Shown piece after piece: positions 55,337 through 64,000 of a DNA stretch of 64,000 nt (the first letter of the stretch is position 1; each line of letters begins with the position of its first letter). The position numbers were made by a program, and so were the translations under genes. The stretch covers positions 1 through 64,000 of the forward strand of contig JANYGI010000138.1 of the NCBI GenBank assembly GCA_025362495.1. The letters run 5' to 3'. A model generated the notes under the pieces. That model saw nothing but the letters and a program-made list of their open reading frames with translations. It did not search any database and had not been told where the DNA came from. Origin of the DNA: Byssovorax sp. (GTDB lineage: Bacteria > Myxococcota_A > Polyangia > Polyangiales > Polyangiaceae).

Positions 55337-55354
55337 GGTCAGAAATACCTGACC
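55337..55354. promoter_or_regulatory. Palindromic activator site, distal copy
   Basis: GGTCAGAAATACCTGACC has perfect six-base arms around six bases. It is the sister of the site at 47887. The spacing to its partner (34 bp, versus 33 at the other operon) places both on about the same helix face. Confidence 0.75.
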
Positions 55355-55363
55355 GCCGCGCGA

Positions 55364-56362
55364 CTACCTCTCGGCGCGGATCAGGATCAGATCGTCCTCG
55401 CCTTCCGCGACCGCGGCGCGGGCCGAGGCGTGGAGTCCGGCGCACGCGAGATCGAGGAAGATCGGCGCGGCGGGCGGCCGCTTGCACTGACCACCGGGCG
55501 GGACCGCCTGGAAGAATGCAGCGCGGAGCAGCTCCGCCGTGCGGGCCATCGCCGCGATCTTCGGCTCGGGCTCGCCCCGCGGCAGCGCGCGGATCGTGAA
55601 CGTCTCTTCGAGGCGCAGGAAGAGATCCGGCCCGCCGATCCGCGCCTCGATCGGGCGGCCCTCCGCGTCCTGGAACACCGTGATTTCCAGCGTGACCTCG
55701 CGCGGCTCGGAGACGCCGTCGACGACCACCGCATACGGCAGCTCCCGGAGCTTGGCGCAGCGTCGCGTCGCGCCCCGCGGCGGCGCGAGGCCTTCTCCGG
55801 CCTTCGTGCCCTGGTCGAGCGCGGCGCACGTCGGGCTCGGCAGCGCGAGGCTCCACGGGACGATCAGCTCCTTCTTCGCGTGGCTGAGCGGCGCGTCCCA
55901 CAGCGGCACATCGAGGAAGAGGCCAATCCAGGTCGTCAGCTCGGAGCTCACGGCGGCGCGCTCCGCCGTCGCGCGATCGACCCCGGCGGTCACGTCCTCG
56001 GCGCTGGCGAGATCGTGGCGATCGCGAGCGGCCTCGAGCCGGCCGAGCTCCTTCGCGGCGAGGGCGCGGTGGGGGCCAGTCGGCAGCGTCCGCGTGTAGT
56101 CGTGGAGCCCGGCGATGTTGCCCTCTTTCGCGGCGAAGAACACCGGCTCGGCGCGATCGAAATAGGCGCGCACCTCGGGTCGGAACGCGCCCTCGGGGTA
56201 GCTCGTGAGGTAGTGATCCGCGGCCGACAGCCGGTCCTCGAGCGTCGGCGCGACCCGCGTGGTGCGGTAGGCCGAGTAGTCGTCCGGCGCGGTGAGGAAG
56301 CCGCTCCCGGCGCAGCCCGTCGTCGCCGCGAGAATGGTTGCTGCTGCAACGATCGCTCTCAC
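55364..56362 (-). CDS. Lipoprotein of unknown function
   Basis: The 332-residue lipoprotein (lipobox 'AATTGC') has a helical region near 40-150 ('DYTRTLPTGPHRALAAKELG') and a C-terminal part with 'LEITVFQDAEGRPIEARIGG'. I do not recognise the family. The GTG at 56362 overlaps the previous stop as GTGA, which fixes the start; two more such overlaps upstream link three genes into one operon. It is the last gene of that operon and its end lies ten bases beyond the palindrome at 55337. Confidence 0.75.
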   Translation of the reverse strand: MRAIVAAATILAATTGCAGSGFLTAPDDYSAYRTTRVAPTLEDRLSAADHYLTSYPEGAFRPEVRAYFDRAEPVFFAAKEGNIAGLHDYTRTLPTGPHRALAAKELGRLEAARDRHDLASAEDVTAGVDRATAERAAVSSELTTWIGLFLDVPLWDAPLSHAKKELIVPWSLALPSPTCAALDQGTKAGEGLAPPRGATRRCAKLRELPYAVVVDGVSEPREVTLEITVFQDAEGRPIEARIGGPDLFLRLEETFTIRALPRGEPEPKIAAMARTAELLRAAFFQAVPPGGQCKRPPAAPIFLDLACAGLHASARAAVAEGEDDLILIRAER

Positions 56363-56787
56363 TCGGCCTCCGCGTCGGCGACGCCGGCGTCGGCCTGCGG
56401 CGGGCAGAAGTTGCACTCGGTGGGGATCGTCGATCCCTCGTCGGCCATGAAATGCGCGTAGTCGCTGCACGCGGACGCCGCGAGCGCGTCGACGCAGACC
56501 TCGCCGTCGTGCTCGAGCGGCACGCACCCCGGCGGGAACGCGCTGACGATCAGGCCCGGCGAGCAGGCCTTGCCGCAGGCGTCGGTGGTGAGCCCGCAGG
56601 CCGTGCATCGATCGCAGTCGACACCCTGCTTCGCGGCGAAGAACTTCGCAGGATCGAGATCGTTCTCGGCCTGCCCGCAGCCGCCGATGTCGCCCGCGGT
56701 GGGCGCCGCGGTGAAAAAAAGCACGGCGATCCCGAGGCGGATCGCGTCCCCGCGAGAGGGGCGTTTGCGAGGCGCATCATGGCTCAC
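56359..56787 (-). CDS. Small Cys-rich exported protein
   Basis: The 142-residue product has a basic N-terminus, a hydrophobic stretch ('LGIAVLFFTAAPTAGDIGGC', a possible lipobox), and about a dozen Cys in 'CDRCTACGLTTDACGKACSP' and 'PTECNFCPP'. Family unknown. The GTG start at 56787 overlaps the previous stop (GTGA), and its own stop overlaps the next start the same way. Envelope location is inferred. Confidence 0.7.
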   Translation of the reverse strand: MSHDAPRKRPSRGDAIRLGIAVLFFTAAPTAGDIGGCGQAENDLDPAKFFAAKQGVDCDRCTACGLTTDACGKACSPGLIVSAFPPGCVPLEHDGEVCVDALAASACSDYAHFMADEGSTIPTECNFCPPQADAGVADAEAE

Positions 56788-57446
56788 GGGAGGATCTCGT
56801 AGTCGACGAGCAGACCGAGCTGCCCGGAGAAGATCGGGTACGTGGAGATCCCCTGCGTGGGTGTCCCGGCCCCGTAATACACGTCGCCGACGAGCTCTCC
56901 CGCAAAGGCGAGGCGCGCCGTGAAGAACCACGCGAAGCCGACGCCGAGCTCGCCGCCGATGGTGGGATCGGGCGTGAGGACGATCGACGGGCCGAGTCGA
57001 CCGTACGCGAGGAAGCGTCGCGGGCCGCGGTACGCCGCGAAGTATGTGGGCGTGAGCACGGCCTGCGAGACGCCCGCGAGCGCGAACGAGAGGTGAAGCG
57101 CGACGCCATGCTCGAGCCCGTTCGGCGGCCCGAACGCGAGGCCCGCGCCCAGATCGAGGTACGTCGACGTGAGCGACGTGGACTCGGCCGTGGCGCCGAG
57201 CTGGGTCGCGAGCCGGTACGGGTTGTTGAAGCGCAGCCCCTTGCCAATCTCGAGCGAGCCGACGAGGTGGGCATACCCTGACGGCGGGCCCGAGAGCTCG
57301 CGCAGCGTCGGGGTGCCCTCGGCGGCGGGCGTCCCGGGAGCGACGACGGCCGCTGCGGCCGGGGGATCGTCGGCGCTGCACGGTGAGGCGCCGGCGACGA
57401 TCCCGAGGCCGAGCGCGATCGCCGCGTGACTGTGCCGCCGGTGCAC
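56784..57446 (-). CDS. Outer-membrane beta-barrel-like protein
   Basis: The 220-residue exported protein has a signal peptide (about 1-25, ending 'PCSA') and then an alternating-residue barrel-like sequence: 'YLDLGAGLAFGPPNGLEHGV', 'LSFALAGVSQAVLTPTYFAA', 'IGGELGVGFAWFFTARLAFA'. The C-terminus 'GLLVDYEILP' fits a final strand. The GTG at 57446 is preferred because it starts a normal signal peptide; upstream codons do not look native. It is the first gene of the GTGA-linked trio. Confidence 0.7.
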   Translation of the reverse strand: MHRRHSHAAIALGLGIVAGASPCSADDPPAAAAVVAPGTPAAEGTPTLRELSGPPSGYAHLVGSLEIGKGLRFNNPYRLATQLGATAESTSLTSTYLDLGAGLAFGPPNGLEHGVALHLSFALAGVSQAVLTPTYFAAYRGPRRFLAYGRLGPSIVLTPDPTIGGELGVGFAWFFTARLAFAGELVGDVYYGAGTPTQGISTYPIFSGQLGLLVDYEILP

Positions 57447-57611
57447 GCCATCGCGCGCGGCGCTCACCGCTCTGGTCTGCCGGTCGCTCGATCCGTGCAC
57501 GTGGGACCTCGCTTGTACCGCGAGGTGGGCGCCGGCCGCACGCGCAAACGCCGTGATCCGCCCGCGTCGGCGGCGGACCACCTTCTGCATTGCCACGATC
57601 GGAGGTCCCCC

Positions 57612-58082
57612 GTGAGCCGACAGCGCAAGGCGAAACCAGCGGCGACGCCGCCCGCGAGCGACCGAGCGCCGCTGTCGCCCGATCCGACGACGCCGGGCGA
57701 TGACGTCGGCCCGCCCCTCCACGGCAAGACGAACCCGCGCGACGTCATGGACGCCGCGGTGCCGACGCTCGACGACGAGCACCGGAGCTACCGCCACCAC
57801 CCGAGCGAGAACGAGGCGATCGAGTTCGAGATCGATCCGCTCGCCGGCGACGCCGCCGCGGATCTCGCGGCCCACTTCGGGAGTCAGTTCCTCGAAGGAG
57901 CCACGCGGGGCGAGGATCTGAGCGCGATCGCGCTCGAGCTCGACGACGCCAGCGACGCGCCGCTCGACCTGCTGCTCGACGACGCCGATCGCGAGGACGA
58001 AGCGAACGACGAGACGGGCGAAGCCGAAGCGCCGCCGGCGCCCTCGCCGCCTCGCTCGAGCGCGCGGAGACGACCTCGCTGA
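57612..58082 (+). CDS. Acidic hypothetical protein
   Basis: The 156-residue protein is divergent from the trio. It is very acidic in the second half ('LDLLLDDADREDEANDETGE') with a Pro/Arg end. The GTG start at 57612 has a GGAGG six bases before it, which decides it over any upstream start. No signal or membrane helix; it may be disordered. Family unknown. Confidence 0.65.
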   Translation: MSRQRKAKPAATPPASDRAPLSPDPTTPGDDVGPPLHGKTNPRDVMDAAVPTLDDEHRSYRHHPSENEAIEFEIDPLAGDAAADLAAHFGSQFLEGATRGEDLSAIALELDDASDAPLDLLLDDADREDEANDETGEAEAPPAPSPPRSSARRRPR

Positions 58083-58304
58083 GCCCTTCGCCACGATGTC
58101 GACGTGGCTCCAGCGAGGGCCCTCACGGCGACGCGCCTGTGCCACTGCATCACCATTCTGCGCCGAGATTTGCCGCGTCGCGCCATCGAATGCGTAACGG
58201 CCGCTCTCCATGACCTGGAGCGGGAAACGTCGCCGATAACGAAGGAATTGGCGGGGAAGGGCTGTGCCTATACGCTCCAGGTTCCATTGGCGTAGGAGGA
58301 CGGA

Positions 58305-59933
58305 ATGGTAATCGCTCTTAAACGAATTGGTTCACGTCGCACCGCGGCAGCGTCCGCGCTGCTGTTCGGGGCGCTGATCATGGGCTGCGGAGGCAGTGGC
58401 AGCTCCAGCTCGCAGGGGACGGGCGGAGGCGCGAGCGGCACGGGCGGCTCGCCGAGCACCAGCGGGACGGGTGGCAGGGCCAACGCCGGCGGCGCCGGCG
58501 GGGCAACGGGCTGCTCGGACGCCGCGTCGTGCGATGACAACGACAAGTGCACCGACGACACCTGCAACGCCGGTGTCTGCGCGCACACGCCGACGAAGAT
58601 CGACGACAACAACAAGTGCACCGCCGACATGTGCGATCCCGCGATGGGCATCGTGCACCTGGCGATCGACGTCGACGACAAGAATAAATGCACCGCGGAC
58701 GCCTGCGATCCGGCGACGGGCCCGACCCACCTGCCCGTGAAGACCGACGACGGCAACGCGTGCACCGATGACGCCTGCGATCCGACGAACGGCATCACTC
58801 ACGTGCCCACGGTCATCGACGACGGGAACAAGTGCACCACCGACTCCTGCGACATGGTGGCGGGCGTGAAGCACCTGGCGGTCGCCATCGACGACAATAA
58901 CCCTTGCACCACCGACACCTGCGATCCGACCGCCGGCATCACCCATCTGCCGGTCGTCATCGACGACATGGACGCCTGCACCGTCGACGCCTGCAGCCCC
59001 GTCAGCGGCGTCGTCCACATGGCCGTCGTCGTCGATGACAACAACGCTTGCACGGTCGATAGCTGCGACAAGACCACCGGCGTGACCCACGTGCCCGTCG
59101 TCCTCGACGACAACAACGCTTGCACCACCGACGCGTGCGACACGACGTTCGGCGTCTCCCACGTTCCCGTGGTCTGCAACGACAGCGACGCTTGCACGGC
59201 CGACTCGTGCAACACCGCGGTCGGCTGCATCTACACGCCGGTCGTGGTCGACGACGGCAACCTCTGCACGACCGACACCTGCGACTCCGCGACCGGCGTG
59301 CACAACACGCCGATCAGCTGCGACGACGCCAGCGTCTGCACGGCCGACTCGTGCAACCCGCAGGTCGGCTGCATCAACACCCCGGTCGTGTACTTCAAGG
59401 AGACGTTCGCCAGCAACGCTGCCGGCTGGACGCTGGGCACGAACTGGGGAATCGGCCCGGCGACCCTGTCCGCCAACCAGACCTACAACGGCCCGGATCC
59501 GGCGCAGGACAACACGCCCACCGCCGACAACGGCGAGGCCGGCGTGGTCATCGGCGGCAACCTCCCCACCACGGTCATCGGGCCGACGTACCTGACGAGC
59601 CCGCCCATCAACCTCACCGGCGTGACGACGCCGACGACGCTGGAGTTCTATCGCTGGCTCAACAGCGATTACACTCCCTACATGACGAACTACGTCGACA
59701 TCTTCGACGGCACGAGCTGGATCAACGTGTTCACGTCGGGCCCCAGCCCGGGCATCCACGACGTCGCCTGGCAGAAGATCCAGTACAACGTCCCGGCCAG
59801 CGCCCTGAACAAGGCCGGCGTCCGCGTGCGCTTCGGGTACTCGATCAACCAGGCCGGCGCGCTCACCATCTCTTCGTGGAACGTGGACGACGTGCGGCTC
59901 CTGCCGGGCGCCGTGCCGAACAGCTGCCCGTGA
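58305..59933 (+). CDS. Lipoprotein with twelve Cys repeats of about 25 residues
   Basis: The 542-residue lipoprotein (lipobox 'LIMGC') has a Gly/Ser/Ala linker, then twelve repeats of about 25 residues built as D-D-(N/G)-N-x-C-T-x-D-x-C-D-x(5)-G-x-x-H-x-P-V (residues ~70-365). A C-terminal domain of 175 residues follows, probably beta-sandwich ('FYRWLNSDYTPYMTNYVDIF', 'GVRVRFGYSINQAGALTISS'). The acidic, Cys-bonded repeats probably bind calcium and form a stalk; the end domain may bind a ligand. AGGAGG five bases before the ATG supports the start. Four similar modules occur in the five-haem protein at 27807. Confidence 0.85.
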   Translation: MVIALKRIGSRRTAAASALLFGALIMGCGGSGSSSSQGTGGGASGTGGSPSTSGTGGRANAGGAGGATGCSDAASCDDNDKCTDDTCNAGVCAHTPTKIDDNNKCTADMCDPAMGIVHLAIDVDDKNKCTADACDPATGPTHLPVKTDDGNACTDDACDPTNGITHVPTVIDDGNKCTTDSCDMVAGVKHLAVAIDDNNPCTTDTCDPTAGITHLPVVIDDMDACTVDACSPVSGVVHMAVVVDDNNACTVDSCDKTTGVTHVPVVLDDNNACTTDACDTTFGVSHVPVVCNDSDACTADSCNTAVGCIYTPVVVDDGNLCTTDTCDSATGVHNTPISCDDASVCTADSCNPQVGCINTPVVYFKETFASNAAGWTLGTNWGIGPATLSANQTYNGPDPAQDNTPTADNGEAGVVIGGNLPTTVIGPTYLTSPPINLTGVTTPTTLEFYRWLNSDYTPYMTNYVDIFDGTSWINVFTSGPSPGIHDVAWQKIQYNVPASALNKAGVRVRFGYSINQAGALTISSWNVDDVRLLPGAVPNSCP

Positions 59934-59963
59934 GATCGCTCGTGATTTGACTGGCGCTCTCGG

Positions 59964-59990
59964 GGCCGCCTCTCCTCGCGGGAGGCGGCC
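59964..59990. terminator. Bidirectional terminator hairpin
   Basis: The perfect stem GGCCGCCTC / GAGGCGGCC, with a 9-base loop, is followed on the plus strand by a pyrimidine run TCTCTCGTCTT. It lies between convergent genes ending at 59933 and 60009. Confidence 0.8.
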
Positions 59991-60008
59991 TCTCTCGTCT
60001 TCGCTCCC

Positions 60009-61013
60009 CTACCCCGTGATGTCGATCGCCGGCACCTCGTCGAGGTGACAGGCCGCCACGTGCCCTTCGCCGCGCGCGACGAGCTCCGGCTCGTCGACCT
60101 TGCACCGGTCCATCACGTAGGGACAGCGGGTGTGGAAGTGGCACCCTGAAGGCGGGTTGAGCGGGCTCGGCACGTCGCCCACCAGGACCAGGCGCTTGCG
60201 CTTGCGCTCGATCTTCGGATCGGGGATGGGGATGGCCGAGAGCAGCGCCTGGGTGTAGGGGTGCGCGGGGTGGGCAAAGAGCTCTTCGGCCGGGGCGCGC
60301 TCGACGATGCGGCCGAGGTACATCACCGCGATCTCGCGCGAGAGGTGCCGGACCACCGCGAGATCGTGGGCGATGAACACGTACGTGAGCCCGAGATCGG
60401 CCTGGAGCTTGGCCAGGAGATTGACAATCTGAGCCTGGATGCTGACGTCGAGCGCGCTCACCGGCTCGTCGGCGACCACCAGCTCGGGCGAGAGCGAGAG
60501 GGCCCGGGCGATGCCGATGCGCTGCCGCTGGCCGCCCGAGAACTCGTGAGGATAGCGCCGCATGTACGCCGGCTCGAGGCCGACGGTCTGCATCAGGTGA
60601 GCGACCTTCTCGAGGCGCTCGCGCGGCGTTTTCGCGAGGCCGTGAATGCGGAGCGGCTCGGCCACGGTGTCGAGGATCGTCATCCGCGGGTTGAGGCTCG
60701 CGTACGGGTCCTGGAAGATCATCTGCATGCGGCGGCGGGCGCGGCGGAGATCGCCTGTCCCCAGCTTGCCGAGATCGACGCCGCCGAGGTGCACGCTGCC
60801 GGACGTCGGCTCGACCAGGCGCAAGAGGGCGCGCCCCGTCGTCGATTTGCCGCAGCCCGACTCGCCCACGAGGCCGAGCGTGGTGCCCCGGGCGACGTCG
60901 AACGAGACGCCGTCCACGGCCTTCACCGTGCCCACGGTGCGCTGGAGCAGGCCCCGTTTGACGGCGAAATGAACCTTGAGATCGCGGACTTGCAGCAGCG
61001 TGTCAGTCGTCAT
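60009..61013 (-). CDS. oppF: Oligopeptide ABC transporter ATPase, OppF/DppF type
   Basis: The 334-residue ATPase has Walker A GESGCGKS, the ABC signature 'FSGGQRQR' and Walker B '[12 protein letters not shown]'. The C-terminal oligopeptide-transporter extension with '[20 protein letters not shown]' carries the Cys motif for the iron-sulfur site of this family. It powers uptake of peptides. ATG 61013 overlaps the oppD stop (ATGA). It is the last gene of the operon. Confidence 0.95.
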   Translation of the reverse strand: MTTDTLLQVRDLKVHFAVKRGLLQRTVGTVKAVDGVSFDVARGTTLGLVGESGCGKSTTGRALLRLVEPTSGSVHLGGVDLGKLGTGDLRRARRRMQMIFQDPYASLNPRMTILDTVAEPLRIHGLAKTPRERLEKVAHLMQTVGLEPAYMRRYPHEFSGGQRQRIGIARALSLSPELVVADEPVSALDVSIQAQIVNLLAKLQADLGLTYVFIAHDLAVVRHLSREIAVMYLGRIVERAPAEELFAHPAHPYTQALLSAIPIPDPKIERKRKRLVLVGDVPSPLNPPSGCHFHTRCPYVMDRCKVDEPELVARGEGHVAACHLDEVPAIDITG

Positions 61014-62035
61014 GAGGCCTCGGCTCTCGCCGCGTGCGCGGGGGTCACGTCGTCGACGTGACAGCGCACGAGGTGGCGGCCGCCCGGGCCGGGGATCTCC
61101 CGCTCTTCAGGATAAGACTCCTTGCAGCGGGCCACCGCGAACCCGCAGCGCGGGTGAAACGGGCACCCCGGAGGGAGCCTGGCCATCGACGGTGGCATCC
61201 CCGGGATGGGCACGAGCGAGCTGCCCCGCCCGGCGTCGAGCCGCGGGATCGAGCTCTTGAGACCGATGGTGTACGGGTGACGCGGATCGTCGAAGATCAC
61301 GTCGACCGGGCCCTCTTCCACGACGCGACCGGCGTACATCACCGCGACGCGATCGGCCATCTTGGCGATGACGCCGAGATCGTGGGTGATCAGGATGACG
61401 CCGAGGCCGAGGGCCTTTTGCCGATCCTGGATCAGCTCGAGGATCTGGGCCTGGACCGTGACGTCGAGCGCCGTCGTCGGCTCGTCGGCGATGAGCAGAT
61501 CCGGCTCGCAGAGGAGCGCCATGGCGATCATCACCCGCTGGCGCATGCCGCCGGAGAGCTGGTGGGGGTGATCGTCAATGCGCAGCTCCGGCGCGGGGAT
61601 CCCCACGGCGCGGAGCATCTCGATCGCCTTCTTCCGGGCCTCGGAGCGCGCCATCTTCTTGTGGAGCTCGAGCACCTCGACCAGCTGCTCGCTCACCCGC
61701 AGATAGGGGTTCAGCGACGTCATCGGATCCTGGAAGATCATCGCGATGCGGTCGCCGCGGACCTTCTGCATCCGCGCTTCGGTGGCGCGGGCGAGGTCTT
61801 CCTTCTTGCCTGGAGACGACTCGAACAGCATCTCTCCGCCGACGATCTTGCCGGGCGGATCCGGGATGAGGCGCAGGAGCGAGAGGCTCGTCACGCTCTT
61901 TCCGGAGCCGGACTCGCCGACGATGCCGAGGACCTCGCCGCGATCGACGTGGAACGAGACGCCGTCGACCGCGCGCACGGTGCCGTCTTCGGTGGAGAAA
62001 TGGGTCTTGAGACCGCGGACCTCGAGGAGCGCCAT
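61010..62035 (-). CDS. oppD: Oligopeptide ABC transporter ATPase, OppD/DppD type
   Basis: The 341-residue second ATPase of the transporter has Walker A GESGSGKS, 'LSGGMRQR' and '[12 protein letters not shown]', and a Cys-rich C-terminal extension '[18 protein letters not shown]'. It pairs with OppF as the usual heterodimer. The ATG at 62035 lies 7 bases after the permease stop; no strong ribosome-binding site, so coupling is likely. Upstream in-frame codons overlap the permease gene and look non-native. Confidence 0.95.
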   Translation of the reverse strand: MALLEVRGLKTHFSTEDGTVRAVDGVSFHVDRGEVLGIVGESGSGKSVTSLSLLRLIPDPPGKIVGGEMLFESSPGKKEDLARATEARMQKVRGDRIAMIFQDPMTSLNPYLRVSEQLVEVLELHKKMARSEARKKAIEMLRAVGIPAPELRIDDHPHQLSGGMRQRVMIAMALLCEPDLLIADEPTTALDVTVQAQILELIQDRQKALGLGVILITHDLGVIAKMADRVAVMYAGRVVEEGPVDVIFDDPRHPYTIGLKSSIPRLDAGRGSSLVPIPGMPPSMARLPPGCPFHPRCGFAVARCKESYPEEREIPGPGGRHLVRCHVDDVTPAHAARAEAS

Positions 62036-62042
62036 CGGAGGA

Positions 62043-63026
62043 TCAGTCCTTCTGGATGCGGGGATCGAGCGCATCTCTGAGCCCGTCACCGAGGAAGTTG
62101 AAGCAGAAGAGCGAGATCGCCAGCATCAGCGCCGGGAAGATCAGCGTCCACGGGTAGAGATCCATCGAGTCGGCCCCCGTCGCCGCGAGGAGCCCCCAGC
62201 TCGACAATGGCTCTTGCGTGCCCAGGCCGAGGAAGCTCAGGAACGCTTCTGTCATCATCACCTCGGGGATCGTCAGCGTGGTGTAGACGATGATCGGCCC
62301 GAGCGCGTTCGGCAGGAGGTGGCGAAAGATCAGCGCGGCGTGGCCGGCGCCGATCGATCGCGCGGCCTCGACGAAGGGCTGGCCGCGAAGCGCGATCACC
62401 TGCCCGCGGACGATGCGCGCCATCGTCAGCCAGGAGATCCCACCCAGGGCCGCGAAGACGATCAGGATCTGGAAGATGGGAAAGTAGCTCGGGTCCTCGG
62501 GGTGCTTGACGAAGAGCGTGAGGATACTCTTGAACCCCTTGAACAGCGGCCCTTCCTGCCCGGCGAAGAACACCATGAGCAGGATGACGACGATGAAGAA
62601 CGGGATAGCGTAGAGCACGTCGACGATCCGCATCAGGACCGCGTCGATTTTGCCGCCGAAGTACCCCGCGACGCCGCCCCAGGTGATGCCGATGAAGAAG
62701 CTCACCAGCGTGGCGAAGAGCCCGACCGCGAACGAGATGCGGCCGCCGAAGAAGACACGGGCCATCAGATCGCGGCCGAAGTAGTCGGTCCCCATCCAGT
62801 GCTCCCACGAGGGCGGCGTGGGCCCGGTCGCGAGATCGGCCTGATCGTAGCGCCAGCGGGAGAACGAGGGGACGAGGATGCAGCCGAGGACCAGCGCGGC
62901 GAGGACCACGCCGGCGACGACGGCGGCCCGGTTCTTCGCGAGGCGGCGGAGCGCGTCGCGGCCGAGGCTGGAGCCCTTCTCGAGCGTATCGACGGAGCCG
63001 GGGACGACCGGGTTCGCGGCTACCAT
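62043..63026 (-). CDS. oppC: Oligopeptide ABC transporter permease, OppC/DppC type
   Basis: The 327-residue inner-membrane permease has about six membrane segments. The N-terminal 'LAKNRAAVVAGVVLAALVLG' and 'GTDYFGRDLMARVFFGGRIS' are typical of DppC, and 'EAARSIGAGHAALIFRHLLP' is the EAA loop that docks the ATPases. Its ATG overlaps the OppB stop by one base (TGATG). Confidence 0.95.
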   Translation of the reverse strand: MVAANPVVPGSVDTLEKGSSLGRDALRRLAKNRAAVVAGVVLAALVLGCILVPSFSRWRYDQADLATGPTPPSWEHWMGTDYFGRDLMARVFFGGRISFAVGLFATLVSFFIGITWGGVAGYFGGKIDAVLMRIVDVLYAIPFFIVVILLMVFFAGQEGPLFKGFKSILTLFVKHPEDPSYFPIFQILIVFAALGGISWLTMARIVRGQVIALRGQPFVEAARSIGAGHAALIFRHLLPNALGPIIVYTTLTIPEVMMTEAFLSFLGLGTQEPLSSWGLLAATGADSMDLYPWTLIFPALMLAISLFCFNFLGDGLRDALDPRIQKD

Positions 63027-63946
63027 CAGCGGAGCTCCACCCGGGGATCGAGGAACGCATAAGCGATGTCCACGATCGTGTTGGCGATCAGGAGGATGAA
63101 GGCATAAACGAGGGTGACGCCGACCAGCAGGTTGTACTCGCGGTTCTGCGCGGCCTCGACCAGATAGCGGCCCATCCCGGGGATGTTGAAGATCTTCTCG
63201 ACGACGAGCGACCCGACGAGGAGCCCGCTGAAGCCCGGCCCGAGGAAGCTGACGACCGGGAGCAGGCCTCCTCGCAAAGCATGCTTCCAGATCACCCGCC
63301 GCTCGGAGAGGCCCTTGGCGCGCGCTGTTCGCACGAAGTCGGAGCGGATGACCTCCAGCATCCCGGCGCGGGTCAGCCGCGCGATGTACGCGGCCATCGG
63401 CAGCCCGGCGCAGATCACCGGCAAGATCATGTGTCGCCACGTCTCCCAGCGGGCCACGGGGAAGATGAAGAGCTTGAGCGAGAACGCGAGGATCAGCACC
63501 GGCGCCAGGACAAAACGCGGGACGGACACGCCGAGCATCGCCGTGGCCATCGCCGCGGTGTCGACGGCGGTGTTCTGCCGCGTGGCGCCGAGGATCCCGA
63601 GCGGGATCCCGATCGAGAGCGCGAAGAGCATCGCCAGTGAGCCGAGCTCCATCGAGACTGGCAGGCTCAGGCCGATGATCTCGTTGACGGTCCGGTTCGG
63701 GTACTTGATCGTCGGGCCGAGATCACCGCGGGTGAAGAGCGCCCAGAGCCAGTCGCCATATTGCTTGTAGATGGGATCGTCGAGGTGATACTTGGCGTTG
63801 AGCTGCTTCTGCACCTCGTACGGCACCACGCGCTCTTGATCGAACGGCCCGCCGGGGACGAGGCGCACCAGGATGAAGACCAGCGTCGCCACGATCAGCA
63901 GCGTGGGCAGGACGGACAGGAGGCGCTTTATCGCGTATCGGATCAC
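63026..63946 (-). CDS. oppB: Oligopeptide ABC transporter permease, OppB/DppB type
   Basis: The 306-residue permease starts 'MIRYAIKRLLSVLPTLLIVA', the family's diagnostic N-terminus, followed by about six helices and the EAA loop 'RTARAKGLSERRVIWKHALR'. GTG start at 63946; the upstream gene's stop overlaps it as GTGA. It is part of one operon with oppC, oppD and oppF. Confidence 0.95.
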   Translation of the reverse strand: MIRYAIKRLLSVLPTLLIVATLVFILVRLVPGGPFDQERVVPYEVQKQLNAKYHLDDPIYKQYGDWLWALFTRGDLGPTIKYPNRTVNEIIGLSLPVSMELGSLAMLFALSIGIPLGILGATRQNTAVDTAAMATAMLGVSVPRFVLAPVLILAFSLKLFIFPVARWETWRHMILPVICAGLPMAAYIARLTRAGMLEVIRSDFVRTARAKGLSERRVIWKHALRGGLLPVVSFLGPGFSGLLVGSLVVEKIFNIPGMGRYLVEAAQNREYNLLVGVTLVYAFILLIANTIVDIAYAFLDPRVELR

Positions 63947-64000
63947 GGAGAGTAGGCTCCCGGCGGGGGCAGCTCGAGCGGCTGGTAGGCCAGCTCGTTG
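63943..64000 (-). CDS. Partial gene, probably the transporter's substrate-binding protein
   Basis: Only the last 18 codons (NELAYQPLELPPPGAYSP, then TGA) lie inside the window. The GTGA overlap with oppB and the order point to the OppA-type periplasmic peptide-binding protein, but the visible residues carry no domain signature. The gene is cut by the window end. Confidence 0.6.
   Translation of the reverse strand, partial: NELAYQPLELPPPGAYSP

Overview
This is high-GC DNA with strong third-position GC bias, very probably from a myxobacterium of the Polyangiales (Sorangium/Polyangium type; inferred from gene content, not from a marker gene). The signs are several Hanks-type Ser/Thr kinases, two sigma-54 enhancer-binding proteins, many lipoproteins with Ala/Gly/Ser-rich linkers, Cys-rich 'DD-N-CT-D-C' repeat proteins, and a C-terminal Cys-Gly-Cys / membrane / Arg-rich tail of MYXO-CTERM type. 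I found no rRNA, tRNA, CRISPR array or intact insertion sequence.

Layout. 1-6.2 kb is accessory and partly decayed: small conserved proteins (DUF4385, DUF5872), a patch of gene debris (cupin, ricin-lectin and a 134-bp copy of the first gene), an MFS exporter, a damaged glutathione S-transferase and an SRPBCC protein. 6.6-16.7 kb carries a secreted GH10 xylanase with ricin-type lectin domains, an FHA enhancer-binding protein, a kinase/TPR/Cys-rich lipoprotein operon, a one-haem lipoprotein and an ice-binding-type lipoprotein. 16.9-19.9 kb is a broken locus: a kinase tail abuts a Ku fragment, which runs into a LigD lacking most of its phosphoesterase domain and carrying an in-frame TGA where Trp is expected. 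19.9-32.3 kb has a flotillin/NfeD pair, a kinase-AAA-TPR giant, a lipoprotein with nine pentapeptide repeats, a five-haem surface protein, meaB and a CBS protein. 32.3-47.8 kb has a large iron-sulfur flavoprotein, a DUF1552 protein, lspA, an MrfA-like helicase, an HzsA-related lipoprotein beside an octahaem cytochrome, a PhyH dioxygenase and an aldo/keto reductase. 60-64 kb is an oligopeptide ABC transporter operon whose substrate-binding gene runs off the window end.

The most interesting stretch is 47.8-55.4 kb. It holds four small paralogous lipoprotein genes, a transmembrane kinase with a periplasmic FG-GAP propeller, an overlapping GAF/AAA enhancer-binding protein, and a Cys-rich lipoprotein. 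The two lipoprotein units at the edges each have a -24/-12 sigma-54 promoter beginning GGGCAC, preceded by two 18-bp palindromes of the form GGTCAG-N6-CTGACC set 33 or 34 bp apart. This looks like a self-contained circuit: envelope sensor kinase, sigma-54 activator, two target lipoprotein operons. I have not seen it described; the wiring is inference.
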